A stretch of 64,000 nucleotides of DNA, from assembly GCF_002245895.1 (NCBI RefSeq), contig NZ_NPJZ01000001.1:1710501-1774500 (forward strand), written 5' to 3'. The DNA is from Rhodococcus sp. OK302 (GTDB lineage Bacteria > Actinomycetota > Actinomycetes > Mycobacteriales > Mycobacteriaceae). Positions 1-8,572 of the stretch are shown piece by piece. How positions within the stretch are numbered: position 1 is the stretch's first letter; each line of letters begins with the position of its first letter. The notes below the pieces were generated by a model that ran no database searches, was not told the origin of the DNA, and saw only the letters and a program-made list of their open reading frames with translations. The position numbers and the translations under genes were made by a program.

Positions 1-145
1 CGGGATCGAGTAGCCAGGTGCGTGTTTCGACCTGAGATCCGTCCACGACAGCAACGCACGCGCTGACGATCCGGGCGGTGGAGGGATCGCGCCCGGTGGT
101 CTCGAGGTCGAACGCGCAGATCGGGCGATCTGACCAGCTACTCAT
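1..145 (-). CDS. 3'-5' exonuclease (DnaQ/DEDD type), N-terminal fragment
   Basis: The reverse strand opens with ATG at 145 and reads MSSWSDRPICAFDLETTGRD and on to the window edge without a stop, so only about 48 residues are visible. FDLETTG is the ExoI motif of DEDD exonucleases such as the polymerase III epsilon subunit, with the first metal-binding Asp and Glu. Such enzymes remove nucleotides from DNA 3' ends in proofreading or repair. The remaining domains are outside the window, so epsilon subunit, a DnaQ-like stand-alone nuclease or a larger fusion cannot be told apart. Confidence 0.7.
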   Translation of the reverse strand, partial: MSSWSDRPICAFDLETTGRDPSTARIVSACVAVVDGSQVETRTWLLDP

Positions 146-242
146 CGTGGGCCTTTCGGTGCAAAGATCATGTCCGGATCACTATGCACCGAGGTACCGA
201 CACGGTGCCCGATCACTCTCGTCGGACACCGTGCCGACTACA

Positions 243-1163
243 TCAGACGGCAGATTTCTCGGCCACTGCCTTTTCGACGAAACGACGAGTCTGATCGAAG
301 GCTGCAGCCACCTGGACGGAATCGGTCATGTCACTGATCTCGGCCCAGCGCTCGGCAACGACCTCGGGGGAGAGCGCATCCTGGGGGATATAGACGCCCT
401 GCGACTCCTCCATACGGGCGATCGCAAACACACCCGCGCCGGCGCTGAGGATCGTTTTGGTGGGGGCGTCGTCGGAGACCATGAACAGTGCGCCGGGTGA
501 AATCGACTCGGGGGCGAGGAGAGCGAGAGTCGCCTCGTCGAGAAGATCCTCGGTCATGCGGGTCGCAGCCGTCGGTGCGAGGGAGTTGACGCGAATGCCC
601 TTGCGCTCGCCTTCGATGGAAAGCACGTTCATCAGGCCGACGACGCCGGACTTGGCGGCGCCGTAGTTGGCCTGACCGAAGTTGCCGTAGATGCCCGAGG
701 CGGACGTCGTCATGAGGATGCGGCCGTAGTTCTGCTCGACCATGTGCGGCCAGACTGCCTTGGAGCAGATGACGGAACCCATGAGGTGAACGTCGATGAC
801 CTTGCGGAAGTCGTCGAGTTCGGCCTTGATGAAGGACTTGTCGCGCAGGATTCCGGCGTTGTTGATCAGAATGTCGACGCGGCCCCACTTCTCGATTGCG
901 GCGGCGACCATTGCGGCAACGGCGTCGGCGTTGGTGATGTCGCAGTGATCGGCAATCGCTTCGCCGCCCTGTTCGATGATTTCCGCGACGACCTTGGCTG
1001 CTGCGGTGTCGGCGCCGCCGCTGCCGCTGCCGTTGACGGAGCCTCCCATGTCATTGACGACGACGCGTGCGCCGCGTGATGCGAGTGCCAGCGCGTGGGC
1101 ACGGCCGAGGCCACCGCCGGCGCCGGTGATGATTGCGACCTTGCCTGAGAAATCCAACGACAT
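243..1163 (-). CDS. Short-chain dehydrogenase, 17-beta-HSD4 / hydroxyacyl-CoA dehydrogenase-like
   Basis: A 306-residue NAD(P)-dependent oxidoreductase with a Rossmann TGAGGGLG loop near residue 12, NNAG near residue 99 and the catalytic YGAAK near residue 165. The GGSVNGSGSGGADTAA insert after the first strand is typical of the peroxisomal multifunctional enzyme type 2 (HSD17B4) family, which oxidises 3-hydroxyacyl-CoA; M. tuberculosis Rv0148 looks like the nearest relative. I start at MSLDFSGKV because the upstream extension has no family match and runs into the divergent promoter. It is divergent from a TetR gene that probably controls it. The physiological substrate is unknown. Confidence 0.85.
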   Translation of the reverse strand: MSLDFSGKVAIITGAGGGLGRAHALALASRGARVVVNDMGGSVNGSGSGGADTAAAKVVAEIIEQGGEAIADHCDITNADAVAAMVAAAIEKWGRVDILINNAGILRDKSFIKAELDDFRKVIDVHLMGSVICSKAVWPHMVEQNYGRILMTTSASGIYGNFGQANYGAAKSGVVGLMNVLSIEGERKGIRVNSLAPTAATRMTEDLLDEATLALLAPESISPGALFMVSDDAPTKTILSAGAGVFAIARMEESQGVYIPQDALSPEVVAERWAEISDMTDSVQVAAAFDQTRRFVEKAVAEKSAV

Positions 1164-1185
1164 GGGAAAACCTCTCTGATCTGGG

Positions 1186-1217
1186 ATACTACTGAGTATT
1201 ACTATGCCAAAGGGCAT
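1186..1217. promoter_or_regulatory. Two inverted repeats in the SDR/TetR divergent promoter
   Basis: ATACT-N4-AGTAT lies at 1186-1199 and ATGCC-N4-GGCAT at 1204-1217, both in the 79-bp gap between the dehydrogenase and the divergent TetR gene. Paired palindromes in such a gap are the usual place for an autoregulatory TetR operator. Which of them is bound, if either, cannot be told from sequence. Confidence 0.45.
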
Positions 1218-1242
1218 CAACAGTCAAGGTAGGGAACGGTGA

Positions 1243-1857
1243 ATGATGAGTGCTGACGTGCCGGATATGCGCTCCGTGATCATCAGGGCAGCGGCCGACG
1301 CTTTTGCTGCCGACGGCTACGCCTCGACCACGATCGACGATCTGGCAGACCGCATCGGCGCTACCAAAGGTCTTGTCTATTACCACTTTCGGTCGAAGTT
1401 CGACATCTACCTCGCAGTCTTCGAGCACGGTATGAACCGGCTCCGGGCCGAGATCGACGAGGAAGTGAGTGCGGGAGGAACCGGACTCGAGCGGCTTCAA
1501 GCGATGTCGCGGGCGCATCTGATCAATCTGATGACGCACCTCGGCCACCATCACGCAATCCATCAAGGCGTTCGCGGGCAGATGAGTTCGGCGCTCAAAC
1601 CGCGGCAGCGGCAGGCGCTGGTGGAGTTGAACGCTCTCCGACTCGACTACGAGAACCTCTTCGAAGAGGTGATGGCTGAAGGCGTCGCAGACGGTTCAGT
1701 TCGGGTGGCGTCGCCGCGAATGGCCGCAAAAGTCCTGCTCAGCAGTCTCAATGGCGTCGACCTCTGGTATCGGCATCGCGAAGGTCAGGCGCTCGCAGAA
1801 ACCGAGGCGCTGGCCGACGAGATCGTGGAACTGTTGATCGGAGGCCTACGCGCCTGA
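1243..1857 (+). CDS. TetR-family transcriptional regulator
   Basis: A 204-residue protein with an N-terminal TetR helix-turn-helix (residues about 9-55: YASTTIDDLADRIGATKGLVYYHF) and an all-helical C-terminal ligand domain. ATG codons at 1243 and 1246 both fit the GGGAACGG ribosome site. Being divergent from the dehydrogenase suggests local repression relieved by an acyl-CoA or lipid ligand, which is inference from similar gene pairs. It is not KstR, which normally lies elsewhere in these genomes. Confidence 0.88.
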   Translation: MMSADVPDMRSVIIRAAADAFAADGYASTTIDDLADRIGATKGLVYYHFRSKFDIYLAVFEHGMNRLRAEIDEEVSAGGTGLERLQAMSRAHLINLMTHLGHHHAIHQGVRGQMSSALKPRQRQALVELNALRLDYENLFEEVMAEGVADGSVRVASPRMAAKVLLSSLNGVDLWYRHREGQALAETEALADEIVELLIGGLRA

Positions 1858-1902
1858 GTCCGACTGTTGTATTGGTCGGATATTGCGCCCAGAGTATGAG
1901 CC

Positions 1903-2367
1903 ATGGCGAAGACGGAGATGCTTGATCCCGAGCAGATGCTGGAGATCGCGATTGCCCAGGCAGAGTTGGGGAAACGTGAAGGCGGAATTCCGATCGGCGC
2001 GGCGCTCTTCGCCTCCGACGGGACCCTCCTCGGTAGCGGCCGTAATCGCCGCGTTCAACACGATGATCCTTCGGTGCACGGTGAGACCGATGCATTCCGG
2101 GCCGCGGGACGTCAACGTGATTATCGGTCGACCACCATGGTGACGACGCTCTCACCTTGTTGGTACTGCAGTGGGTTGGTGCGTCAGTTCAATATCGGTT
2201 CGCTGATCGTCGGGGAGAGCGTGACGTTTACCGGTGGGCATGAGTGGCTTCGCGAAAACAATGTGTCGGTCACGGTTCTCGCCGATCGGCGCTGCATCGA
2301 GCTGATGGCCGAATTTATCGAGGCCCAGCCAGATCTGTGGAACGAAGATATCGGCACCGCACCCTGA
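1903..2367 (+). CDS. Cytosine deaminase, yeast Fcy1 type
   Basis: A 154-residue zinc deaminase of the CDA fold. The HGE motif (His ligand and catalytic Glu, residues about 65-67) and TTLSPCWYC (PCxxC zinc ligands, residues about 92-100) are intact. TTLSPC, VGE..TF and the C-terminal DLWNEDIG closely resemble yeast cytosine deaminase (TTLSPC, VGENVNF, DWFEDIGE), which turns cytosine into uracil for pyrimidine salvage. It is unrelated in fold to E. coli CodA. It may use another purine or pyrimidine base. It stands alone between the TetR gene and corA. Confidence 0.85.
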   Translation: MAKTEMLDPEQMLEIAIAQAELGKREGGIPIGAALFASDGTLLGSGRNRRVQHDDPSVHGETDAFRAAGRQRDYRSTTMVTTLSPCWYCSGLVRQFNIGSLIVGESVTFTGGHEWLRENNVSVTVLADRRCIELMAEFIEAQPDLWNEDIGTAP

Positions 2368-2496
2368 AAGGTGTATTCACGGTTGGTGATTCCCGCGCTC
2401 GGTTTGTCCAATGCCTGAAGGCGGGGTAAAGTGTGGGCGTCGTGTGCGGTCAGGGCTCGAGGCTCGACTGACGTTCGAATGAGAATTTAGGGAAGA

Positions 2497-2592
2497 GGAG
2501 GTGTGGCTTGTAATGAGAGGCCAACCTCCGAGTACCAACTGAAGCTACCGCGCACCAGGTCACTGGATGTTTCGCCGTAGCTTCATCGTGCG
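2497..2592 (+). ncRNA. Candidate structured leader RNA upstream of corA
   Basis: The 299-nt gap before corA contains a compact set of perfect complementarities. GGAGGT (2497-2502) pairs with ACCTCC (2524-2529) around an inner GGC/GCC pair. TGAAGCTAC (2540-2548) pairs with GTAGCTTCA (2577-2585) and encloses CCAG-GTCA-CTGG (2555-2566). CGCAC (2551-2555) could also pair with GTGCG (2588-2592) as a pseudoknot alternative. The position fits a metal-sensing element, but I do not recognise the M-box consensus and no known class is assigned. Confidence 0.4.
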
Positions 2593-2666
2593 TTCATCGG
2601 TTACTGCTTCGGGCCCATTGCGTCCTGGGGGCACTGCCGTTCACTTCCTTTGAAAGCTGTTGCAGC

Positions 2667-3818
2667 ATGCCCGAATTCAAGTTTTCCCGGTCAGCTTTGC
2701 CTCGTCGTTCTGCCGGTTTCGGTGAATCGCGTTCCGGTCACAACCGCGGTGCTCGCGTCGTCGTGAAGCCGTCGTCGGTCGATGACGTCGCGCCGGTTGA
2801 ATCCACCATCGTCAACAGTGGTGTGTATCGCGACGGTGAGCGGATCGCCACGCCGTCGACGCTGGCCGAAGCGCTGTCGTGTCTTCCGGACTCGCAGTCG
2901 ATGGCCTGGATCGGTATGTATCGGCCCGACGATGCTCAGTTGTACGCCGCGGCACAGCATTTCGATCTTCACGAGCTGGCAGTCGAGGACGCGATCGTTG
3001 CGCATCAGCGGCCCAAACTCGAGCGATACGGAGAAACGCTGTTCGTTGTCCTGCGTGCCGCTCGGTACCGCGACGAGACCGAGCGCGTCGAATTCGGTGA
3101 GCTGCATATCTTTTGCGGTCCCAACTTCATTCTCACAGTTCGCCACAGTGAGTCCCCGGATCTCTCCGCGGTGCGGACCAGGATGGAGAGCGATCCCGAT
3201 CTGCTCCGACTCGGTACCGAGGCAGTTCTCTATGCAATCCTCGACGCCGTGGTCGACGGATACGCGCCCGTCGTCGCCGGTTTGCAGAACGACATCGACG
3301 AGATCGAAACCGAAGTTTTCAGTGGTGACCCCGGGGTATCGCGTCGTATCTATGAGTTGACCCGAGAAGTGATCGAATTTCAGCGGGCCACACGGCCGCT
3401 GCTGGGCATGCTTCGAGGATTGTCGGCCGGATTCGACAAGTACCACACAGATGAAGAGTTGCAGCGCTATCTCCGCGACGTCACCGACCATGCGACGACG
3501 GTTGTGGAGCAGGCCGACGGATTTCGTCAGCTCCTCGGCAATATCTTGACCGTGAACGCAACGTTGGTGTCGCAGAACCAGAATGAAGAAATGCGCAACC
3601 TCACGCATGCGAGCTATGCGCAGAACGAGGAAATCAAGAAGGTCTCGGCGTGGGCAGCGATTCTCTTCGCCCCGACCTTGATCGGAACCGTGTACGGAAT
3701 GAACTTCGACGATATGCCGGAACTGCACTGGCAGTTGGGGTATCCGTTTGCGCTCTCGATGATGGTGTTGACGTGCGGAACTCTGTATACGGTCTTCAAG
3801 AGGCGGGGCTGGCTCTAA
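2667..3818 (+). CDS. corA: CorA magnesium/cobalt transporter
   Basis: A 383-residue 2-TM-GxN channel. The cytoplasmic domain carries AVEDAIVAHQRPKLERYGETLF, a conserved CorA stretch close to M. tuberculosis Rv1239c. Two transmembrane helices lie at the C terminus with YGMNF (the selectivity motif) between them near residue 349, and the protein ends with the basic KRRGWL tail. CorA forms a homopentamer importing Mg2+ (and Co2+ or Ni2+) down the membrane potential. The first 50 residues are basic and poorly conserved, so the start could lie further in. The folded leader upstream may respond to metal. Confidence 0.92.
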   Translation: MPEFKFSRSALPRRSAGFGESRSGHNRGARVVVKPSSVDDVAPVESTIVNSGVYRDGERIATPSTLAEALSCLPDSQSMAWIGMYRPDDAQLYAAAQHFDLHELAVEDAIVAHQRPKLERYGETLFVVLRAARYRDETERVEFGELHIFCGPNFILTVRHSESPDLSAVRTRMESDPDLLRLGTEAVLYAILDAVVDGYAPVVAGLQNDIDEIETEVFSGDPGVSRRIYELTREVIEFQRATRPLLGMLRGLSAGFDKYHTDEELQRYLRDVTDHATTVVEQADGFRQLLGNILTVNATLVSQNQNEEMRNLTHASYAQNEEIKKVSAWAAILFAPTLIGTVYGMNFDDMPELHWQLGYPFALSMMVLTCGTLYTVFKRRGWL

Positions 3819-3822
3819 CCTG

Positions 3823-3866
3823 CTGTGCGCCTTTATTACCCGCCCGCGGGTAATAAAGGCGCACAG
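3823..3866. terminator. 19-bp hairpin between corA and the lipoprotein gene
   Basis: Perfect 19-bp stem (3823-3841 with 3848-3866, six-base loop) between two convergent genes, so it should terminate both. Its base CTGTGCGCCTTT is identical to that of the hairpin at 14,941-14,988. Confidence 0.8.
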
Positions 3867-3870
3867 TGTT

Positions 3871-4482
3871 TTACAGTTCCGCGATACACACCGTGAAGTT
3901 TCGCTCCGGGTACTCGAGTCCCGAATCGGCTTCGCCACTGCAGTCCGTGTACGAGCTGGAATTCTGCAGAATCTCTACTACCCGAACGGGATTGGTTCCG
4001 CCGCTCGACGAGCAATCGATACGGACCGGTTGATCGTCATTCGAGTCGGTGCCCATGTCGATGCAGCCACCGACAACCCAGTCGATATCCAGACATACAG
4101 CGCCTTGCTCGTCGCCGGCAAACGTTTCGTAGTACGCAGAATCGACATCAGTGGCACAGTCGTCGGACGTCGGCGCTTTGGAGACCACCTTGTAGTTGGA
4201 TTCCATGCTTCCGCAGTCTGCATTGTCGATTTTCGCATCGTGGGCGGTGCCGCTGAGTTCGACGCAGTCGCCGATCGCCACATCGATGTCGACGTCGCCG
4301 CCGTCGTCGACGCCTTCTTGACCGTTGATCTTGGAGGTAGTGGGGATCGTCGTCTCAGTCACCACGGATGATGATTCCGCGATGGCCTTGGGCTCGATAT
4401 CTGAACTGCAACCGACCGTGAAAGCCGCAATGGCTGACGTTGCGATCACCGCAGCGCATAGTCTCCGGACGATTTCGGACAT
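3871..4482 (-). CDS. LppU-like lipoprotein
   Basis: A 203-residue exported lipoprotein. The signal peptide MSEIVRRLCAAVIATSAIAA is followed by the lipobox FTVGC, with the acylated Cys near residue 25. A Ser/Thr-rich linker precedes a domain with about eight cysteines (GDCVEL, DNADCGS, CATDVD, GAVCLD, GGCIDM) spaced as in the actinobacterial LppU/SCO3897 family. The cysteines probably form disulfides outside the membrane. Function is unknown. It is monocistronic, convergent with corA, and preceded by a GAGGAAC ribosome site. Confidence 0.75.
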   Translation of the reverse strand: MSEIVRRLCAAVIATSAIAAFTVGCSSDIEPKAIAESSSVVTETTIPTTSKINGQEGVDDGGDVDIDVAIGDCVELSGTAHDAKIDNADCGSMESNYKVVSKAPTSDDCATDVDSAYYETFAGDEQGAVCLDIDWVVGGCIDMGTDSNDDQPVRIDCSSSGGTNPVRVVEILQNSSSYTDCSGEADSGLEYPERNFTVCIAEL

Positions 4483-4573
4483 GGGGTTCCTCGCTTCTTC
4501 GTTCTTGGATTGTTTGGGACCTATTCCATTACATCGGTAGTCGAATTGCGAACCGGACTGTCAGGATGGGTGG

Positions 4574-5620
4574 GTGGACCTTCCTTTGATGCCGCCGCTC
4601 GCTCCCATGTTGGCCAAGGCTGCGGCCACCGTGCCAGTGCAGCCAGAGTCCGGTGAACTGACGTGGTCGTACGAACCGAAATGGGACGGCTTTCGGGCAA
4701 TCATCTTTCGGGACGGCGACGACGTGGTCCTCGGATCACGCGGAGGCAAAGACCTGGCTCGGTACTTTCCGGAAATGGTCGCCGCCGTCCGGGCCGAATT
4801 ACCCGAGCGCTGCGTCGTGGACGGCGAGCTGCTGGTGCCGCAGGACGTCGACGGGGTGACGCGTCTGAGCTGGGAAGCGTTGTCGGAGCGTATTCATCCG
4901 GCGGCAAGTCGAGTGGCACTTCTCGCCGAGCAGACTCCGGCGCAATTTGTCGGGTTCGATCTCTTGGCGTTAGGCGATCGGGACACCTCGGTCGAGGACT
5001 TCGGGGAACGACGGAAGTTGTTGGTCGACAGTATCGGTGGGGGTCCGAGTTGCCACGTCACAGCCGCCACCTCCGACTCTGGTGAAGCGATGCGTTGGTT
5101 CGAGATGTTCGAAGGCGCGGGTCTGGACGGCGTGGTCGCCAAAAAGCTCGTCGGGCCTTACCTACCGAACAAGCGCGAGATGATCAAGGTCAAGCATGCC
5201 CGGACTGCGGATGTCGTACTGCTCGGCTACCGTCCGCACAAGAGCCAACCGGGTATCGGTTCCATGCTCCTGGGTTTGTTCGACGGTACGGAATTGAAGA
5301 TGGTCGGTGGCGCTTCTGCATTCACCGCCGCACGACGTATCGAGTTGCTGGCTGAACTCGAACCGTTGCGCGTCGGTGACGACGTCGTAGCGGAGGGTGA
5401 GGCCAGCAGGTGGCGGTCGGCCGCTGATCGTTCCTGGATACCGCTCCGTCCGGAGCGGGTGCTGGAAGTGGCGTACGACCAGATGGAAGGGGCGCGTTTC
5501 CGGCATGCCGCGCGGTTCCTGCGTTGGCGTCCGGACCGAGTGCCCGACGAGTGCACATTCGATCAGTTGGAGGTTCCCGTGCGGTACGACTTCGCAGATG
5601 TCCTTGCAGGTGGTGTGTGA
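4574..5620 (+). CDS. ligC: ATP-dependent DNA ligase LigC
   Basis: A 348-residue ligase with motif I EPKWDGFRA (adenylated Lys near residue 36), GSRGGKDL, motif III VVDGELL, motif IV DGVVAKKL and motif V IKVKH, then an OB-fold with LRPERVLEV. It seals nicks by ligase-AMP and DNA-AMP intermediates. Length and motifs fit M. tuberculosis LigC (Rv3731), without the nuclease or polymerase domains of LigD. The GTG at 4574 is the longest start; ATG at 4589 is possible. It overlaps the next gene by one base, so ligase and polymerase are probably translated together for gap repair. Confidence 0.9.
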   Translation: MDLPLMPPLAPMLAKAAATVPVQPESGELTWSYEPKWDGFRAIIFRDGDDVVLGSRGGKDLARYFPEMVAAVRAELPERCVVDGELLVPQDVDGVTRLSWEALSERIHPAASRVALLAEQTPAQFVGFDLLALGDRDTSVEDFGERRKLLVDSIGGGPSCHVTAATSDSGEAMRWFEMFEGAGLDGVVAKKLVGPYLPNKREMIKVKHARTADVVLLGYRPHKSQPGIGSMLLGLFDGTELKMVGGASAFTAARRIELLAELEPLRVGDDVVAEGEASRWRSAADRSWIPLRPERVLEVAYDQMEGARFRHAARFLRWRPDRVPDECTFDQLEVPVRYDFADVLAGGV

Positions 5621-6660
5621 TGGCTAGTCCGGCAGAAGAACTGGATGTCGACGGTATCGCGGTCCGTCTCTCCAGCCCCGACAAGATCTACTACCCCAAG
5701 CTCGGCACCGAGGGTGGCACCAAACGTCATCTGGTGGAGTACTACCGGACCGTCGCTCTCCAGGGTGCAGCGCTGCGGGCACTCAAGGATCGACCCACAC
5801 ACCTCCAACGGTTCCCCGACGGAATCGAAGGCGAAGAGGTGTATCAAAAACGGTTGCCCGCCAAGCGTCCTGAGCACGTGGAATCGTGTGAGGTCACCTT
5901 TCCGTCCGGGCGAAAGGCCGACGTATTGCGGGTGCAGAGCGCCGCAAACATCGTGTGGGCGGCAAACCTCGGAACCATCACGTTCCACCCGTGGGCCGTC
6001 AAGTGCCCCGACACCGATCATCCGGATGAGCTTCGAATCGATCTTGATCCGCAACCCGGAACGGACTTCGCCGACGCCGTTGCCATCGCGGATGAGGTGT
6101 TGCGTCCGCTGCTCGAGGAACTCGGGTTGGAAGGCTTCGCCAAGACCTCTGGCGGGCGTGGGGTACACGTCTACATTCCGCTCGAACCTCGCTGGGATTT
6201 TGTCGAGGTTCGACATGCCGGCATCGCCCTGGCCCGAGAGATGGAGCGCCGCAGCGGCGATCGAGCGACGACGGCCTGGTGGAAAGAGGAGCGCGGTCAA
6301 CGGATATTCGTCGACTTCAATCAGAATGCTCGGGACCGAACCATTGCGGCTGCGTATTCTGCGCGCAAAACTCCCATCGCGACGGTATCTACCCCGGTGA
6401 CCTGGGAAGAGTTACGCGACGTGCATCCTGACGATTGCACGATTTCCACGGTTCCGGGCCTACTGGCCGAGCGCGGCGATCCGATGGCTGCGATGCACGA
6501 CAAGGCATTTTCACTCGAAATCCTGCTCGAGATGTATGAGAAGGACCTCGCTGCGGGGCTGGGTGATCTTCCGTATCCACCGAACTATCCCAAGATGCCG
6601 GGCGAACCGAAACGCGTGCAGCCGAGCCGAGACCGAGATAGACCGCACGAAGACGGGTAG
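5620..6660 (+). CDS. Archaeo-eukaryotic primase-type repair polymerase (Prim-PolC)
   Basis: A 346-residue AEP polymerase. Key motifs are RIDLDPQPG (metal-binding Asp pair, near residue 145), SGGRGVHVYIPL (nucleotide-binding) and RIFVDFNQN (third acidic residue). It matches the LigD polymerase domain but stands alone, like M. tuberculosis Rv3730c, which fills short gaps preferring ribonucleotides and works with LigC in excision repair. The start ATG overlaps the ligC stop (TGATG). The C terminus YPPNYPKMPGEPKRVQP is a low-complexity tail. Confidence 0.88.
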   Translation: MASPAEELDVDGIAVRLSSPDKIYYPKLGTEGGTKRHLVEYYRTVALQGAALRALKDRPTHLQRFPDGIEGEEVYQKRLPAKRPEHVESCEVTFPSGRKADVLRVQSAANIVWAANLGTITFHPWAVKCPDTDHPDELRIDLDPQPGTDFADAVAIADEVLRPLLEELGLEGFAKTSGGRGVHVYIPLEPRWDFVEVRHAGIALAREMERRSGDRATTAWWKEERGQRIFVDFNQNARDRTIAAAYSARKTPIATVSTPVTWEELRDVHPDDCTISTVPGLLAERGDPMAAMHDKAFSLEILLEMYEKDLAAGLGDLPYPPNYPKMPGEPKRVQPSRDRDRPHEDG

Positions 6661-6708
6661 CGTCTGAACCGGACATATCGGAACAGTCAGTGCATCGTGG
6701 GGGTTGGC

Positions 6709-7239
6709 ATGGATCGCCGGATTTATCGAATAGTCGCGTCGGCCGCCGGTGGTGCGGCCGTCGCAGCCTCAGGAATACTGATCGCAGGTTCCCCCGCATC
6801 GGCCGCCACGTTGGATTGTGCGGCCAGGGGTGGCGATCGCAACGGCCAGGATCAAACGATGGTGGACGGCCACTCGGCCTGCCGGGCGGTGGTCGATCCC
6901 ACCAGTTCAGCGATCTCTCACGTCGAACAGGACGGAATCGGAGCTGCTGACGCCAGAGACGGGGGTCTGGCTGCCGGTTTCGGACTGTTCGGCGGGGTAG
7001 GCGCGGCGGAGGCCCGAGGCGGAATGCTGGCGGCATTTGCCTTCGGGCCGGACTCGCTTGCGCTCGGCCGCACCACGTCGTCGCCCTTCTCGGTGGTTCT
7101 GAGTGGTCCCGGTGGCCGAGCCGCCGTTGGAGACGCTGACGTGGGAGCGATCTGTGACGGCGGACCCTCGTTGGTTTTCAACGTCGCAACTGGTCAGGGG
7201 TGTTTCAACGACGGAACCTCGACCTGGGCGCTGCCCTGA
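6709..7239 (+). CDS. Secreted small protein, DUF6764-like
   Basis: A 176-residue exported protein: N-terminal MDRRIYR, a hydrophobic segment, then AGSPASAA as a signal peptidase I site near residue 33. The mature part is rich in Gly and Ala with repeated GGLAAGFGLFGG / RGGMLAAFAFG turns and four Cys that could form two disulfides. It resembles the DUF6764 family from recall only; no function is known. ATG at 6709 follows a GGGGG ribosome site and is preferred over GTG at 6697. Confidence 0.65.
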   Translation: MDRRIYRIVASAAGGAAVAASGILIAGSPASAATLDCAARGGDRNGQDQTMVDGHSACRAVVDPTSSAISHVEQDGIGAADARDGGLAAGFGLFGGVGAAEARGGMLAAFAFGPDSLALGRTTSSPFSVVLSGPGGRAAVGDADVGAICDGGPSLVFNVATGQGCFNDGTSTWALP

Positions 7240-7343
7240 CTGGGCCCGGCGCTACAGTTCACATCGTGACACCGGTCACAATGATGTAAAGCTGTAGTGG
7301 TCGATCAGGCGGTTTGTCTTGATCTACGGGATCGGAGGACGCG

Positions 7344-8555
7344 ATGACTGCCAATGCTCGACGCGGTTCACTCGCACACGCAGAGGTGCCCGCTCGAACC
7401 GAACTGCATGTGGATCGGCGATTCCTGCCGCTGGCCGACCGATTCTTTGCGATGTACCGGCAACCGCAGCAAGGCGGCGGCGCGCTGGTCGCGTACCAGG
7501 GCGGCGAGAAAGTACTCGACATCTGGGCTGGATACGCCGACCGGGATCGTCGTTGGGACCACGACACCGTCGCACTCTCGTTTTCCACCGGTAAAGGTGT
7601 GGCCAGCACCGTCGTACATCGGTTGGCCGAGCGTGGGCTCATCGACTACGACGCACCGGTAGCTCAGTACTGGCCGGAATTCGGGGCGGCCGGCAAAGAG
7701 GAGATCACCGTCCGTGAATTGATGTCGCACCGAGCCGGACTACACAAAGTGCGTGGTCTGATGCCACGTCCGCTCGATCTCATGAACTACGACGCCGTCG
7801 TAGCGGCGTTGGCGGCCAGCAAACCGGATCCGCGTCGGCTCAAGGGCCCCGGCTATCACGCTGTGACCTACGGCTGGCTGGTCGCCGAATTGGTTTCCCG
7901 GGTGACGGGTATGCCCTTCACGGATGTTGTCGATGCTGAAATTGCGAAGCCGCTCGGCATCGACGAGTTCTGGTATCGCGTACCTGAATCCGAGCGAACA
8001 CGCATCGCAAAGCTGTTCCCGCACATCAACCCTGCCGGACTCAACTGGGCGTTTGCTTCAACTGTGCTCTCTCACGTCGGACCGACCCGCGGACTGGCCG
8101 AGGCGGCGATGCCCGACGGATTCGACGTCATGGTGCGTAACCCGGCGGTACACGACGCGGTGATGCCAGGCTGGAACGGCGTGTTCAGCGCCCGGGCCCT
8201 GGCAAAGATGTACGGCGCCATCGCAAACGGCGGCATGATCGACGGGAAGCGGTTCCTGAAGGAATCGACCATCGAACAGATGGCAACGATCCAGACGCGT
8301 GATCGTGACTACGTGCTTGCGGTGCGGCCTAACTGGGCACTCGGGTATCACCCGCCGATCATTGCTGCGCGTCGACAACCGCGTAACGCCATCGGACACT
8401 ACGGTGTTGGCGGTTCGGGAGCGTATGCAGATCTCGACAGCGGTCTCTCGTTGGGCTTTACTACCAACAGGCTGGGTAGCGCGGTGACAGCGCTGGGTGA
8501 TCTTCGATTGGCACGATTGGGTGCGGAGGCGCAGGAGTTGGCACGCCGGGCCTGA
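7344..8555 (+). CDS. Serine hydrolase / esterase, beta-lactamase (class C) fold
   Basis: A 403-residue protein of the EstB / penicillin-binding fold. SFSTGKGV (residues about 77-84) is the SxxK motif with the nucleophilic Ser, and YGWLVAEL supplies the YxN-like Tyr near residue 175. The C-terminal GHYGVGGSGAYAD replaces the KTG box, as in family VIII esterases. No signal peptide is visible, so it is probably cytoplasmic. Likely substrates are short-chain esters; real beta-lactamase activity is unlikely. A GGAGG site precedes ATG. Confidence 0.82.
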   Translation: MTANARRGSLAHAEVPARTELHVDRRFLPLADRFFAMYRQPQQGGGALVAYQGGEKVLDIWAGYADRDRRWDHDTVALSFSTGKGVASTVVHRLAERGLIDYDAPVAQYWPEFGAAGKEEITVRELMSHRAGLHKVRGLMPRPLDLMNYDAVVAALAASKPDPRRLKGPGYHAVTYGWLVAELVSRVTGMPFTDVVDAEIAKPLGIDEFWYRVPESERTRIAKLFPHINPAGLNWAFASTVLSHVGPTRGLAEAAMPDGFDVMVRNPAVHDAVMPGWNGVFSARALAKMYGAIANGGMIDGKRFLKESTIEQMATIQTRDRDYVLAVRPNWALGYHPPIIAARRQPRNAIGHYGVGGSGAYADLDSGLSLGFTTNRLGSAVTALGDLRLARLGAEAQELARRA

Positions 8556-8572
8556 CAACTGAAGGGAACATT

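Noticed and set aside
2497..2592. M-box magnesium riboswitch
   Set aside because: The position suits it, but the characteristic conserved M-box segments are not visible, so only a generic structured leader is reported.
2691..3938. 415-residue reverse-strand frame opposite corA
   Set aside because: It is an antisense shadow of a clear CorA gene, with no family pattern and no ribosome site.
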